Source: JBCCYM01 sp039190005
GTDB lineage: Bacteria > Pseudomonadota > Gammaproteobacteria > UBA12402
DNA: 64,000 nt
Assembly (NCBI GenBank): GCA_039190005.1
Contig: JBCCYM010000002.1
Span: forward strand, 13,256-77,255
Direction of reading: 5' to 3'
Below, in pieces: positions 18,878-28,627 of the stretch. How positions within the stretch are numbered: position 1 is the stretch's first letter; every line of letters starts with the position of its first letter. The position numbers and the translations under genes are program-made. The notes below the pieces were generated by a model. The model searched no databases, was not told where the DNA came from, and was given only the letters and a program-made list of their open reading frames with translations.

Positions 18878-20291
18878 TATCAAACAGATAAATCATGATA
18901 ATTGGCAGCCTTTCACATTAGACCTTGATGGTTGTGCTGTTAGTATTGATAAATTGCTGCGTCTTGTTCCCAGTCGAAGAATAGTCGCTGAGGCAGGCTG
19001 GAAAACGAATCAAACGCTTATCGCTAAGCTTTTTTTTGGTCGTCACGCGCGGAAAAATTTTTTGCGAGAGTTGAAGGGCAATCAGAAATTAGTAACGGCA
19101 ATGATTCCCGCCGCCAAGATTGAAGCTTATGGAAAAGATAAAATACACCATGTTTATATTATTTTATTTGAAAAATTGATCGCGTCAACGGACATAGCCG
19201 CTATTTGGTGTGGTAACGATAAAAATGCTGTGCGTGAATTGCTTGCTAAGATGCGCGATAATATCGCGCGAATGCATCAGCATAATATGTTGTTTGCCGA
19301 TATTCATGCCGATAATTTTTTCTTAACCACACAGTCTTTTTATTTACTTGATAGTGGTAGTGTCATCAGTAAAAGCGCGTTATCAGAAGTGATGTGTTTG
19401 AAAAACATGGCGACGCTTTATGGCCAATTATTCGCTTATCATTATGATGTTATTGATGATGATTTTGCCGCTTACTGTCAGCAACGTGCTTGGCCACTGA
19501 CTATTGATAAAAAGCGTAAATTTTATCATTATTTTCATCGATATATCCATTATCGAATTGCTAAGTTACGTCGAAAATTATTGCGCAATAGCACAGGTAT
19601 TTATTTTGAAAAAAATTTCTTCCGACTGTTCGCCTGTAAGCGTGGTCAGTACAGTGAGTTTTTGAAAAAATTTGCCAGTCAACCTGAGCGCGTGCTGAAA
19701 AAGCACAATTTGACAATCATTAAAGCCGGCAATACTTGCACGGTATTTCACTCGCGGCAATTCTCTTTAGTGATTAAGCGTTACAATATTAAAAATTGGT
19801 GGCGTTTATTAAAACGCTATTTTCGCAAGAGTCGAGCTAAACGATCGTGGATTAACGCGCATATACTTGAATTATTAGGTATCGCGACGGCAAAACCGAT
19901 TGCCATACTGGAACGGCGTATCGGGTGGTGTCATATTAAGTCATATTTTGTCGCTGAATATGTTGAGGGTGTATTGCTGCGTGATTGTGATATTGATCAC
20001 ATCAAACAATTTGATGGTGTTAGTAAGTTTTTGAAGTTATTGGAGTGTTTTGCGCGTATTGGCATTGTTCATGGCGATATGAAAGCCGCTAATTTTAAAC
20101 TTGATCATAAACAGATTTCCGTCTTGGATTTAGACGCTATGCGTCTTTATTCGCCCAACAGCGCTTTGTTCAAAAAAAAATTTACTAAGGATTTGAATCG
20201 ATTTTTATACAATTGGCACGATAAACCGGCAATAAGACAACTATTTGTTGATAAATTTAAACAATCTAAGCTGGCAATGTTTCTTTCCTGA
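18870..20291 (+). CDS. Tandem double-kinase LPS-modifying protein (WaaP/InaA-like)
   Basis: Protein of 473 residues containing two kinase-like domains in one chain. Domain 1: LIAKLFF (Lys about 53), MLFADIHADNFFL (Asp 144) and YLLDSGSV (Asp 161). Domain 2, after a basic linker at about 210-260: LVIKRYN (Lys 303), IVHGDMKAANFKL (Asp 403) and VLDLDAM (Asp 420). Both retain ATP-Lys, HxD-type catalytic Asp with downstream Asn, and metal-binding Asp, so both may be active. ATG 18870 overlaps the waaP stop by 8 bases. Context suggests phosphorylation of further core sugars. Usual LPS kinases have a single domain. Confidence 0.75.
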   Translation: MFDIKQINHDNWQPFTLDLDGCAVSIDKLLRLVPSRRIVAEAGWKTNQTLIAKLFFGRHARKNFLRELKGNQKLVTAMIPAAKIEAYGKDKIHHVYIILFEKLIASTDIAAIWCGNDKNAVRELLAKMRDNIARMHQHNMLFADIHADNFFLTTQSFYLLDSGSVISKSALSEVMCLKNMATLYGQLFAYHYDVIDDDFAAYCQQRAWPLTIDKKRKFYHYFHRYIHYRIAKLRRKLLRNSTGIYFEKNFFRLFACKRGQYSEFLKKFASQPERVLKKHNLTIIKAGNTCTVFHSRQFSLVIKRYNIKNWWRLLKRYFRKSRAKRSWINAHILELLGIATAKPIAILERRIGWCHIKSYFVAEYVEGVLLRDCDIDHIKQFDGVSKFLKLLECFARIGIVHGDMKAANFKLDHKQISVLDLDAMRLYSPNSALFKKKFTKDLNRFLYNWHDKPAIRQLFVDKFKQSKLAMFLS

Positions 20292-20480
20292 GCACAAGGA
20301 ATTTGAAAACAATTTTGGTGAAAAAAGAGGTAATCCTTATCAAATATAAATGAGAGGCAAAAGGCATTATAGTCTTTATTTTTGTGTATATATATGAGGT
20401 GTTTACAATGACTTCATCAATGGGTTGCTTGCTTTGAGTCATGCAGTCGCACACTTAAAACAAAATAGCTGGAGATGCGA

Positions 20481-21845
20481 TCAACTTGGATCGTAAATAA
20501 ATAACATCACATTGTCTCGCGATGCATTTTTGCCCCAGATAAATTGAGCAGCGCCCCATAAATCATATTGGTTACTATTGCTACTACAAGTAGTATCTGA
20601 ACGCGTTGTGGTATTCGTGAAATTACAAAAAGCATTTTTATCTTCACCTAATTCGCTTGCAGTATATTCCGTAGCGTTAGGCCAGCCGTTGTCTTGCGGG
20701 CTAAAGCTTTTTGCAAACCAGTTAGATGGTATTGTAAAGTGTGCGGCATAGCAGCTAGCTAAATTATCAACAACGGTACTTATGTTGCCGCTAGCCTTAA
20801 CGCAATCAAGATTCGCCGCTTCACCATCACCACTGACGACTCTTGTATCTGGATCAAGGTTTTCTTTATCGCCTATCGGCGAGATGGCGTAAACTTGTGC
20901 ATACCAATCACTATTGGTCACAATATCCGTTTCATTCTCTTGGCTATCATTATCATCACCAATAGTTGGCTCGAGAACAAATCTGGCAATTAAACCACCG
21001 TCGCCAACATGCAGTTGTACATTGCTACCTTGAGCGTTCGCTTCAACACCGAGACCAGTATAAGCTGTTGCAATAGTTCCACCCCACTCATTAACAACCT
21101 TACCGTCGGTATCGACACCGAAACCTTGAAGATCAATCGCCTTGATTGCAATACGTGGCTCACCATTTTCTCCCACATTTGGTACGCTAAATCTCACAAC
21201 TGAACTGTCAAATGGATAGAAAGTGCCATCATCATTAGCAATATAAACGCCATTGACATACAACTCAAAATAATTATCGGCAAAAACATAGCCGTGATAA
21301 ACCGAGCAATTTTCAGAGTTGTCATCATCAAGGGTACAACCAGCTGCGGTAATGTCTAAGTTGTTAAAATAGCTGGAAGAATTTTTGTATGCTTCGATAC
21401 TGTTCAGGTTGGTAGTGCTTTGTCGATCTGAACCACAATCGTTATACAATGATGTTGCCAGATAGTTCTCATGATCAAACACCAGTTCTGTTAAATCTAA
21501 TCCAGGCACTGACCGAGTAATGCCATCGGTATCCACCATCAGTGTTACTGGCGAGGGACGATATTTGGGGCAATACCAGTTATCTGAGCCGCCTTTTATT
21601 GTTGAATAATAATCCCTAGCTATAGTTGAACCGTCTTCATTATCAGCAGTAATAGTTTGCAAGCCTTGTGTCCAGCTTACAGACGTAGCGTTTGCATATG
21701 ACCCTATCATCAGGGTTCCAATTATCAACAAAGACAAGTATTTAGCTATATTTTTGATCTGGAATACATTTATATTTTTTCCTGTAGTTAGAATGGTTGA
21801 TCTGTTATGGATGTCAAATCTAGCTATTTCTTTCTTCATGTTCAC
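20481..21845 (-). CDS. Secreted protein of unknown function
   Basis: Product of 454 residues. An N-terminal basic stretch is followed by a hydrophobic segment at about 34-51 ending YANA-T, a likely signal peptide with a long n-region; a shorter start is possible, but AGGTG sits 6 bases before ATG 21845. The mature part is rich in Asp, Asn, Ser and Thr, has about ten Cys (possible disulfides) and segments such as DNYFELYVNGVYIANDDG that suggest a beta-sandwich. I recognise no family or catalytic motif. It stands alone between the LPS operon and fmt, with about 190 empty bases downstream. Confidence 0.7.
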   Translation of the reverse strand: MNMKKEIARFDIHNRSTILTTGKNINVFQIKNIAKYLSLLIIGTLMIGSYANATSVSWTQGLQTITADNEDGSTIARDYYSTIKGGSDNWYCPKYRPSPVTLMVDTDGITRSVPGLDLTELVFDHENYLATSLYNDCGSDRQSTTNLNSIEAYKNSSSYFNNLDITAAGCTLDDDNSENCSVYHGYVFADNYFELYVNGVYIANDDGTFYPFDSSVVRFSVPNVGENGEPRIAIKAIDLQGFGVDTDGKVVNEWGGTIATAYTGLGVEANAQGSNVQLHVGDGGLIARFVLEPTIGDDNDSQENETDIVTNSDWYAQVYAISPIGDKENLDPDTRVVSGDGEAANLDCVKASGNISTVVDNLASCYAAHFTIPSNWFAKSFSPQDNGWPNATEYTASELGEDKNAFCNFTNTTTRSDTTCSSNSNQYDLWGAAQFIWGKNASRDNVMLFIYDPS

Positions 21846-21938
21846 ACCTCTATCAACTCGTATAATTATGGAGTATAGTCAAAAATACATCATTTGGCAG
21901 AATTGGTGTAACTAAATGTAAATCGAAAAAATGTTGAC

Positions 21939-22874
21939 TCAAGTAAATTTTTTTCCGTTGCTAAAAAACCCTTGGCGTGCATTGAGTAAATCTTTCACAG
22001 GCAAAGCCTTGCCGCCAGGAAACTGCAATGTTTTTAGTCGTAATAACCCCGCTCCGGTGATGACATCAATCCCTTTTTCATCGCAATTGATAATTGTACC
22101 GGCAGCCAGGTCATGATTATCTTTATGGATAGAAATAATTTCCGCTGACCATATACGTATTGTGGTTTGATTAAGCTGAGAAGTCGCTACCGGCCAGGGA
22201 TTGAAGGCGCGAATTTGACGATCAATCATTTCAACAGCTTGTTGCCAATCAATGATAGCTTCCGTTTTAGTAATTTTATGCGCGTAACAGCTTTGCTTAT
22301 TATCTTGTTTTATAGCTTGTATGCTTGAATAATTAGCTAAAGTTTGTAAAAGAACATTAATGCCTAACTCTGCCAGTTTATCATGTAATGTCTGACTGGT
22401 ATCCTCAGCTGTGATCGCGCAGCTTTGTTGTAAAAGCATATCACCGGTATCCAAACCTGCATCCATTTGCATGGTAGTAATACCGGTTTCTTGGTCGCCG
22501 GCTTGAATAGCTCGTTGTATTGGTGCCGCGCCACGCCATCGAGGTAATAATGACGCATGTACATTGATGCAGCCATATCGAGGGATAGATAATACCGCAG
22601 CCGGAATAATTAAACCGTAGGCGACAACAACCATCACATCGGCATCTAAGCTTTTTAGTAGCGATTGTATCGTGTCATCAAGGCGTTGTGGTTGATAAAT
22701 GGCTAAGTCTTGAGAAGCAGCAAGTTGTTTTACCGGACTTGCCATAAGTTTACGACCGCGACCGGCAGGGCGATCGGGTTGTGTTAAAACGGCAACAAGT
22801 TGATGTGGTGAATTAAGTAGCGCTTGTAAATGATGGGCGGCAAATGCTGGTGTACCAGCAAAGATAATTCTCAT
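21939..22874 (-). CDS. fmt: Methionyl-tRNA formyltransferase
   Basis: Formylates initiator Met-tRNA from 10-formyl-THF. The product is 311 residues (E. coli 315). The opening MRIIFAGTPAFAAHHLQALL and the catalytic/substrate stretch HASLLPRWRGAAPIQRAI are diagnostic. The start was moved from 22916 to ATG 22874, which overlaps the hemY stop in an ATGA arrangement. Usual partners def and rsmB are not adjacent; here fmt ends a hemX-hemY-fmt run, an unusual arrangement. Confidence 0.95.
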   Translation of the reverse strand: MRIIFAGTPAFAAHHLQALLNSPHQLVAVLTQPDRPAGRGRKLMASPVKQLAASQDLAIYQPQRLDDTIQSLLKSLDADVMVVVAYGLIIPAAVLSIPRYGCINVHASLLPRWRGAAPIQRAIQAGDQETGITTMQMDAGLDTGDMLLQQSCAITAEDTSQTLHDKLAELGINVLLQTLANYSSIQAIKQDNKQSCYAHKITKTEAIIDWQQAVEMIDRQIRAFNPWPVATSQLNQTTIRIWSAEIISIHKDNHDLAAGTIINCDEKGIDVITGAGLLRLKTLQFPGGKALPVKDLLNARQGFFSNGKKFT

Positions 22875-24049
22875 CGCTGTTCCATTAAAACCGCGCCGGT
22901 TTGGTAGGCTACGCACGCTTGCTCTTTATCGCCAAGTTGCTGTTCAACCAGACCTAATTGCGCGTAAGCTTGAGCGCTCGGTTTTTTGCTGATGCTTTCT
23001 TGCAACATCTCTTTGGCGATGCCCCATAATTTACAGCGTGCCGCGAGTTTTCCCGCTACAAGCAATAGCAAAGGACTGTGTCCATGTTGTTTGAGTAGTT
23101 GTTCAGCTTGTTTGAAGTGTTTTTCACTATTGCTATGTTGAGCGCGATCAAATAAACGTATTAATTTTTCATCCCAGTTTTTCTTAGTGTAGTTATATAT
23201 GAGATCAACAGTCTCATCGTCTTGATTATGACAAAGTAGTTGTTGCGCGTAAATAGTCAATATCCCGGGTTCTTGGTGTAATTTGTTAGGCATGTCTGAC
23301 CATATTTTTTTTAGCTCGCCAAGATCAAGTTTTTTAGCTTTTAATTTTTCACTGTAGCACTGTATCAATAGATCGCGCTGTTCTTGATGATCAATCACTT
23401 TATGCTTTTGTAGTTTTGGCAGTAATTCAATTAAACTGTTCCAATCATTAAAATGCTGATAGATTCTTTTGAGCAGCAGTAATACATATTCGTGCTTGGG
23501 TGAGAGTTGACGTAAATGCTTTAAAGTAGCTAAAGCCTGCTCAAATTGTTTGGTGTAGAGTTGTAATTGCGCTTGGGTTAAACCTATGGCGATTTCCTCT
23601 TTTGGTGCTTTTTTATAAGCGTAGCGTAGATATTTCTCACTTTGCTTTTGTTTGCCTTGTTGTTGTGCCGCGCAGGCTGCCGCGAGATAATTGATCAGCG
23701 GCATGTGGCTGCTTCTGACATTTTTGATTAATAAATTTTCCGCTTTTGACCAATTACCTTGGGTCAGTGCTAATAGGCCTTCCCCTGTTTTTGAGTGTGA
23801 TTTGTTAATAGAACGTTGGTGATACCATACCTGTAAACGACCATGCTGGGAGAATAGGGCGTAACAGACGCGCCAAATGATGTTTAACAGAATAAGCAGC
23901 AATAACAAAACGATGACAAATGTCCATAAGCGAATGGTAATTTCAAAATGACGGATATAAAACACAACATAACCGGGGTGATTGACAACTTCAATGCCGG
24001 CAAAAACAATGACAATTAGAAAGATACAGTATAAAAATAATCGCTTCAT
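22871..24049 (-). CDS. hemY: HemY, TPR inner-membrane protein of the heme gene cluster
   Basis: Membrane protein of 392 residues with two TM helices (residues 5-23 and 40-60), followed by a TPR-rich periplasm- or cytoplasm-facing domain. The profile (IEVVNHPGYVVF, LLILLNIIWRV, then GLLALTQGNWSKAENLL) matches gammaproteobacterial HemY. The molecular role is poorly defined; it is not the protoporphyrinogen oxidase also called HemY in Gram-positives. The start overlaps the hemX stop by 4 bases. hemC and hemD, usually upstream, are absent. Confidence 0.88.
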   Translation of the reverse strand: MKRLFLYCIFLIVIVFAGIEVVNHPGYVVFYIRHFEITIRLWTFVIVLLLLLILLNIIWRVCYALFSQHGRLQVWYHQRSINKSHSKTGEGLLALTQGNWSKAENLLIKNVRSSHMPLINYLAAACAAQQQGKQKQSEKYLRYAYKKAPKEEIAIGLTQAQLQLYTKQFEQALATLKHLRQLSPKHEYVLLLLKRIYQHFNDWNSLIELLPKLQKHKVIDHQEQRDLLIQCYSEKLKAKKLDLGELKKIWSDMPNKLHQEPGILTIYAQQLLCHNQDDETVDLIYNYTKKNWDEKLIRLFDRAQHSNSEKHFKQAEQLLKQHGHSPLLLLVAGKLAARCKLWGIAKEMLQESISKKPSAQAYAQLGLVEQQLGDKEQACVAYQTGAVLMEQR

Positions 24050-25290
24050 GATTGATTACCTGTAGGCGCGCTGTCAGTGTTGGTACTTTGTTGGGATTGT
24101 ATTGAAGAATCGGTGCTATTATTTTGCGCATTTTTATTACTATTTTTGTAATAGTCACTCAGCATAATAATCGTTTTATTGAGATCCGGTAGTTTGGGTT
24201 TGATATTGATTCTGTTCAATGTTGCTATTGTTGACAATATTTGTTGTGTAGTTGCGTTTTTATTATAATATTTATGCATGACAGCGGTTAATTGCGCCAA
24301 AGCGTTTTGATAAATGTTTTGATTGCTAGTCAATAATGCTGATTGCGCTTGAGTGATTAGCAAAGCGGTGTATTGACCAAGTAAATCTTTTGACAGAATA
24401 CTCACCGGAAAATTATCCACACCCTGTTTGCGTTTCACAATGACTAAATTATTAAGGACTTGATTGATGTTTATCTTTAAACGATCTTGCCAATTGTCTT
24501 GCGGACTTAATTTTTTCTGATCACCGTTGTTTTTGTTAGCTTCCATAGTAGAAATGTGATCGTCCATTATCGGCAAAGCCGTTATGATTCGGCGTAGTGC
24601 CTGCAGTTTTAGGTATAAACCGGCAATATCGACAGGTTTAATCATTTCTAGATTGGTAATATCTTTTGTGATCGCTTGACGTAACGGTAGCACATTTGGA
24701 TTGCCAGTGCGGTGTAGCAATTGATCGGCTGTGTTTAATAAACTGATGCTGGTGCTTATGTCACGTTGAAAAACCAGCGTGTAATTAGCTAAGCGGCTTA
24801 AATACAAAGCTTCAGCGACGAGCCAGGTGGCATCATTGCCCAGCAGTTGTTGATGTAATTTCGCGTTATTATCACTCATTGTGGTGATCAACTGTTGTTG
24901 CTGGTCATTTTGTTGCTTTAATTTATCAAAGTATTGTTGCAATGTGTTAAGCGCTGTCTGATTTTTGCTTAACTGTTCACGGTTAGTTTGTATTGCCGCT
25001 ATTTTCTGTTGTAGTGTTTGATTTTGCTGAGTTATCGCCGAGAGTTGTCGCTTAAGCTGTTGATACTGTTTTTGTTGCTGGCGCCAATAGTTGCTGCTCA
25101 GCAATGCTACGGCGATGACTAGAACTAGAATTAATAAAAGAATCAGATATTTTAACATCGATCCTGATAGTTTTCTACTGCTGTTTCCTTTGCCAATGGG
25201 GCTGGTTGATTTTTTGATAGCGTTGTTTTTTGTTTTATTATCACTATTTTTAGTTTGATCGGATGATGGTTTTGCTGGTTTATCATTCAT
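24046..25290 (-). CDS. hemX: HemX-like membrane protein
   Basis: Product of 414 residues: a polar Lys/Asn-rich N-terminus, one TM helix at about 47-66, a Gln-rich coiled coil at about 68-150, then the conserved domain LVAEALYLSRLANYTLVFQRD. This matches the HemX family, often mislabelled uroporphyrinogen-III C-methyltransferase; the methyltransferase fold is not present. The low-complexity C-terminus is Asn/Ser/Gln-rich. It is the first gene of hemX-hemY-fmt. The function in heme formation is inferred only from usual clustering. Confidence 0.85.
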   Translation of the reverse strand: MNDKPAKPSSDQTKNSDNKTKNNAIKKSTSPIGKGNSSRKLSGSMLKYLILLLILVLVIAVALLSSNYWRQQQKQYQQLKRQLSAITQQNQTLQQKIAAIQTNREQLSKNQTALNTLQQYFDKLKQQNDQQQQLITTMSDNNAKLHQQLLGNDATWLVAEALYLSRLANYTLVFQRDISTSISLLNTADQLLHRTGNPNVLPLRQAITKDITNLEMIKPVDIAGLYLKLQALRRIITALPIMDDHISTMEANKNNGDQKKLSPQDNWQDRLKININQVLNNLVIVKRKQGVDNFPVSILSKDLLGQYTALLITQAQSALLTSNQNIYQNALAQLTAVMHKYYNKNATTQQILSTIATLNRINIKPKLPDLNKTIIMLSDYYKNSNKNAQNNSTDSSIQSQQSTNTDSAPTGNQS

Positions 25291-25320
25291 CAGTGTGTTC
25301 TCTCAATATTTTTGTCCGCT

Positions 25321-25340
25321 ATTCTCGCGCGGGCGAGAAT
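25321..25340. repeat. Short family B hairpin
   Basis: ATTCTCGC / GCGAGAAT with a 4-base loop, followed by GACA. Same stem as the large hairpin at 41252-41336. It lies in the 105-base gap between rlmB and hemX and could end rlmB transcription. Confidence 0.5.
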
Positions 25341-25395
25341 GACACGGTAGTCAAACTGAAACATGGCTCGATAGTATGACGATAATAAAAAAATG

Positions 25396-26151
25396 TCAAA
25401 TACCACCTAACTTTCGCTGACGTACCGCTTCAAAAACACTGATGGCCGTGGCGATAGAGACATTCAAGCTGCTAACCGTGCCAGACATCGGGATTGACCA
25501 TAGGACATCACAATACTCTTTTACCAGTCGTCGCAGCCCTTTCCCTTCTGAGCCGAGAATTAACGCCAATGGGCCATCCAATTGACATTGATAGAGTGAC
25601 TGTTCGGCCTCAGCTGTGCCGCCATATAACCAAATACCTTCAGCTTTTAACCATTTCATGGTTTGCGCCAGATTATTAACTTGTATTAACGGTACTGTTT
25701 CAGCGGCGCCACAGGCGGCTTTGCTGACAGTCGCTGTTAGTCCAACAGCGTTATCTTTGGGAATGATAATCGCGTGAATGCCAGCGGCGTCGGCACTGCG
25801 TAGGCAAGCGGCAAGATTATGCGGGTCTTGTATGCTATCGAGTATAAGAAGAAAAGGTGGTTCATCGATAGTTTTCAGTAATTGTTGCAAATCTTTTTCG
25901 CTACCAATGGGTTTTGACAAACATAACGCGACCACACCTTGATGCGCTTCATGATTGAGTTGTTGATCCATTTTTTTCTTGTGCCATATTTCAATGGCAA
26001 TACCGTGCTTTTTTGCTAACTTGATGATGGTTTGTACGCGTTTGTCTTCACGTCCTTGCTGTAAAATAATCTTTTTTACCCGTTGAGCGGCCGTTTGTAA
26101 TACGGCAAGCACATTATGGAAACCTGTTTGGTAATGTGTCGCTCTAGCCAT
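25396..26151 (-). CDS. rlmB: 23S rRNA (guanosine-2'-O)-methyltransferase
   Basis: SpoU-class SPOUT methyltransferase that methylates G2251 in the P-loop region of 23S rRNA. Three motifs are clear: ILDSIQDPHNLAACLRSADA (with the catalytic N and R), LILGSEGKGLRRLV, and IPMSGTVSSLNVSIATAI. Length 251 is standard. Its start overlaps the rnr stop by 8 bases, reproducing the conserved rnr-rlmB pair. Confidence 0.96.
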   Translation of the reverse strand: MARATHYQTGFHNVLAVLQTAAQRVKKIILQQGREDKRVQTIIKLAKKHGIAIEIWHKKKMDQQLNHEAHQGVVALCLSKPIGSEKDLQQLLKTIDEPPFLLILDSIQDPHNLAACLRSADAAGIHAIIIPKDNAVGLTATVSKAACGAAETVPLIQVNNLAQTMKWLKAEGIWLYGGTAEAEQSLYQCQLDGPLALILGSEGKGLRRLVKEYCDVLWSIPMSGTVSSLNVSIATAISVFEAVRQRKLGGI

Positions 26152-28351
26152 TTCTTTTCCGCTTTCGTTTTGTTGAACGCTTTGTTTTTTTCTTAGTCAC
26201 TAATTCAAAATCGATCTGTCGCGCGTCAAGATCAACTTGTGTCACCATCACTTCGATCCTATCCCCTAAACAGTATGTTTTGCCGCTATGACATCCTTGT
26301 AGACGTTGTTTACCAATATCAAATCGATAAAAATCACCGGATAAATTACGCACATGTACCAAACCTTCAACAAAAATATTTTCTAGTTCAACAAACAGAC
26401 CGAAACCAGTCACCGCTGAAATAATGCCAAAAAATTTCTCACCAACCTTATTGAGCATGTATTCACATTTAAGCCAGCTAATAGCGCTGCGGGTGGCTTC
26501 GTCCGCTCGCCGCTCAGTCATTGAACAGTGTTCAGCCATGGCGACTAAACGTTCAACATTTATTTGCGTGTTTTCTTCTTCCTTCGATAGAATTGATTTT
26601 ATGGCGCGATGGACAATTAAATCAGGATAACGGCGTATTGGTGATGTGAAATGCAGATATTCTTTAAAACTTAAACTGAAATGACCAATATTATCGGTTG
26701 AATAAAAAGCGCGTGACATAGAGCGCAACAACATCACCTGGATAATGTGATAATCAGGTCTGCTCGCGATCTGTTTTAACACTTCAGTATAATGTCGCGG
26801 TTCCGGTTTATCGCCGCCATTAAAATTTAGTCCCAGTTCACCTAAAAAGTGACGTAAATCATTTAGCGCTTCAGGTTTGGGGCCCGCGTGTACCCGATAG
26901 AGTGTAGGCGTCTTATGTTTATTTAAAAATTTAGCCGCGGCAATATTCGCGCGTAACATGCATTCTTCTATAAGTTTATGCGCGTCGTTGCGTGTCTCCT
27001 GGACAATTTTTTTAATTTTTCGGTTTTTGTCAAAAACAATTTTAGTTTCAGTGGTTTCAAATGTGATCGCGCCGGCTTCCAAACGTTGTTTTGCCAGGCT
27101 TTGGTATAAGTCATATAAGGTCTGTAATGGTTGATGTAAGGCTTTGTCGATGCTGTTTTTATCAGCGTTAAAAAAATCAGCCACTTTATTATAAGTCAAG
27201 CGCGCGTGTGAATTTATGGTCGCAGAGTAAAAGTTATAGCGTGTCATTTTGCCACTTGGGGCTATCTTCATTTCACAGACAACACATAAACGGTCGACAT
27301 TAGGTTTAAGTGAGCATAAATCATTGGATAATTTTTTCGGTAGCATAGGAATGACTTTACCGGGGAAATAAACGGAATTACCGCGATTTAAAGCTTCATG
27401 GTCGAGTGCTGTGTTGGCTTGCACATAGTGGCTGACATCAGCAATGGCAACATATAAACGCCAACCCCTGATGCGCTTCTCACAATATACCGCGTCGTCA
27501 AAATCTTGGCTGTCATTGCCATCAATTGTGACAAAAGGGAGATGAGTGAGATCAACGCGATTCTGTTTATCGCTTTGATTTGGATGGCTATGGTAGTTTT
27601 CTAATAAGTGATTAATTTCTTCAGACCATTGATAAGGTAAATCGTAATCACGTATCGCCATTTGCACTTCCATGCCTGCGGCCATATGATCACCTAAAAT
27701 TTCAGTGATTTTGCCAATAGTTGGTGAACGATGATCGGGGTAGTCGGTAATGCGTACCATGACAATTTCGCCGTCTACAGCGTTGTTTTTTTGACTTTCA
27801 GGGATAAGAATGCTTTGATTGATATACTGATTCATTGGTTCAACAAAACCAGTTTCCCCTTTGCTGTGATAACGACCAAGAATATGCTCATAAGCACGTT
27901 CTAATACTTTAACAATAACACCTTCCTGATGGCCATCATAGCTTGATACCGTGGCGCTGGCGAGTACAATGTCGCCGGTAAATACTTTCGCGGCTTGTTT
28001 GGCGGGCAAGCGAAGATCGGGTTTTGAAGGATTATTTGGGATAAAATAAGTCGCCCCATTTTTGCGTGTTTCGATATGTCCTTTGATTAAATGATCATCT
28101 CGACAGAGCATGTATTGTTGTTTGCCTATTTGGATGAGCTGTCCATCGCGCACCATGGCTTTTAATCGTCTTCCCAGCGCGGTGAGTTGATTATCATCAT
28201 CCAGTGCTAACAGTGTTGCCAAATTTTGAAAATTTATGCTTTTATCCTTATGTTTTTGCAAAACGTTGCAGATACATTCTCGTGATGGAATGGGATGATC
28301 ATATTTTTTTGCTTCACGTTCAGCGTAAGGGTCTATGTATTTTTTGCTCAT
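26144..28351 (-). CDS. rnr: Ribonuclease R
   Basis: 3'-5' exoribonuclease of the RNB family that degrades structured RNA. The product is 735 residues: N-terminal helix-turn-helix and cold-shock domains, the RNB core with VTIDGNDSQDFDDAVY near residue 267 carrying the metal-binding Asp residues, and a C-terminal S1 domain followed by a Lys/Arg-rich tail, as in E. coli RNase R. MSKKYIDPYAEREAKKY at ATG 28351 is the natural start; ATG 28390 would add 13 residues. It is co-transcribed with rlmB. Confidence 0.96.
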   Translation of the reverse strand: MSKKYIDPYAEREAKKYDHPIPSRECICNVLQKHKDKSINFQNLATLLALDDDNQLTALGRRLKAMVRDGQLIQIGKQQYMLCRDDHLIKGHIETRKNGATYFIPNNPSKPDLRLPAKQAAKVFTGDIVLASATVSSYDGHQEGVIVKVLERAYEHILGRYHSKGETGFVEPMNQYINQSILIPESQKNNAVDGEIVMVRITDYPDHRSPTIGKITEILGDHMAAGMEVQMAIRDYDLPYQWSEEINHLLENYHSHPNQSDKQNRVDLTHLPFVTIDGNDSQDFDDAVYCEKRIRGWRLYVAIADVSHYVQANTALDHEALNRGNSVYFPGKVIPMLPKKLSNDLCSLKPNVDRLCVVCEMKIAPSGKMTRYNFYSATINSHARLTYNKVADFFNADKNSIDKALHQPLQTLYDLYQSLAKQRLEAGAITFETTETKIVFDKNRKIKKIVQETRNDAHKLIEECMLRANIAAAKFLNKHKTPTLYRVHAGPKPEALNDLRHFLGELGLNFNGGDKPEPRHYTEVLKQIASRPDYHIIQVMLLRSMSRAFYSTDNIGHFSLSFKEYLHFTSPIRRYPDLIVHRAIKSILSKEEENTQINVERLVAMAEHCSMTERRADEATRSAISWLKCEYMLNKVGEKFFGIISAVTGFGLFVELENIFVEGLVHVRNLSGDFYRFDIGKQRLQGCHSGKTYCLGDRIEVMVTQVDLDARQIDFELVTKKKTKRSTKRKRKRNG

Positions 28352-28627
28352 TATATCAAATCGTTTATTTTTATAATGCAAGCATCGCATGAGTTGTGCG
28401 CTAATGCAACCTCTAAATATCTTGCTGTTACTGTGTTTTTGTGTCAGAATAATAATGTCTCACCAAGTCAGTCTAATATAAAGCATTTTTCCTGTCTTTT
28501 AATTGTTCATTGATTCAAATAGGGCGATACGTCATTTTTTGCAAGTCATTTCTTTCTTGCGATCCAGTTTTTAAGTGGTACAAGCGCGAGTTGCGCGTGC
28601 CAAAAACGCCGATAAGAGAAAAATCCA

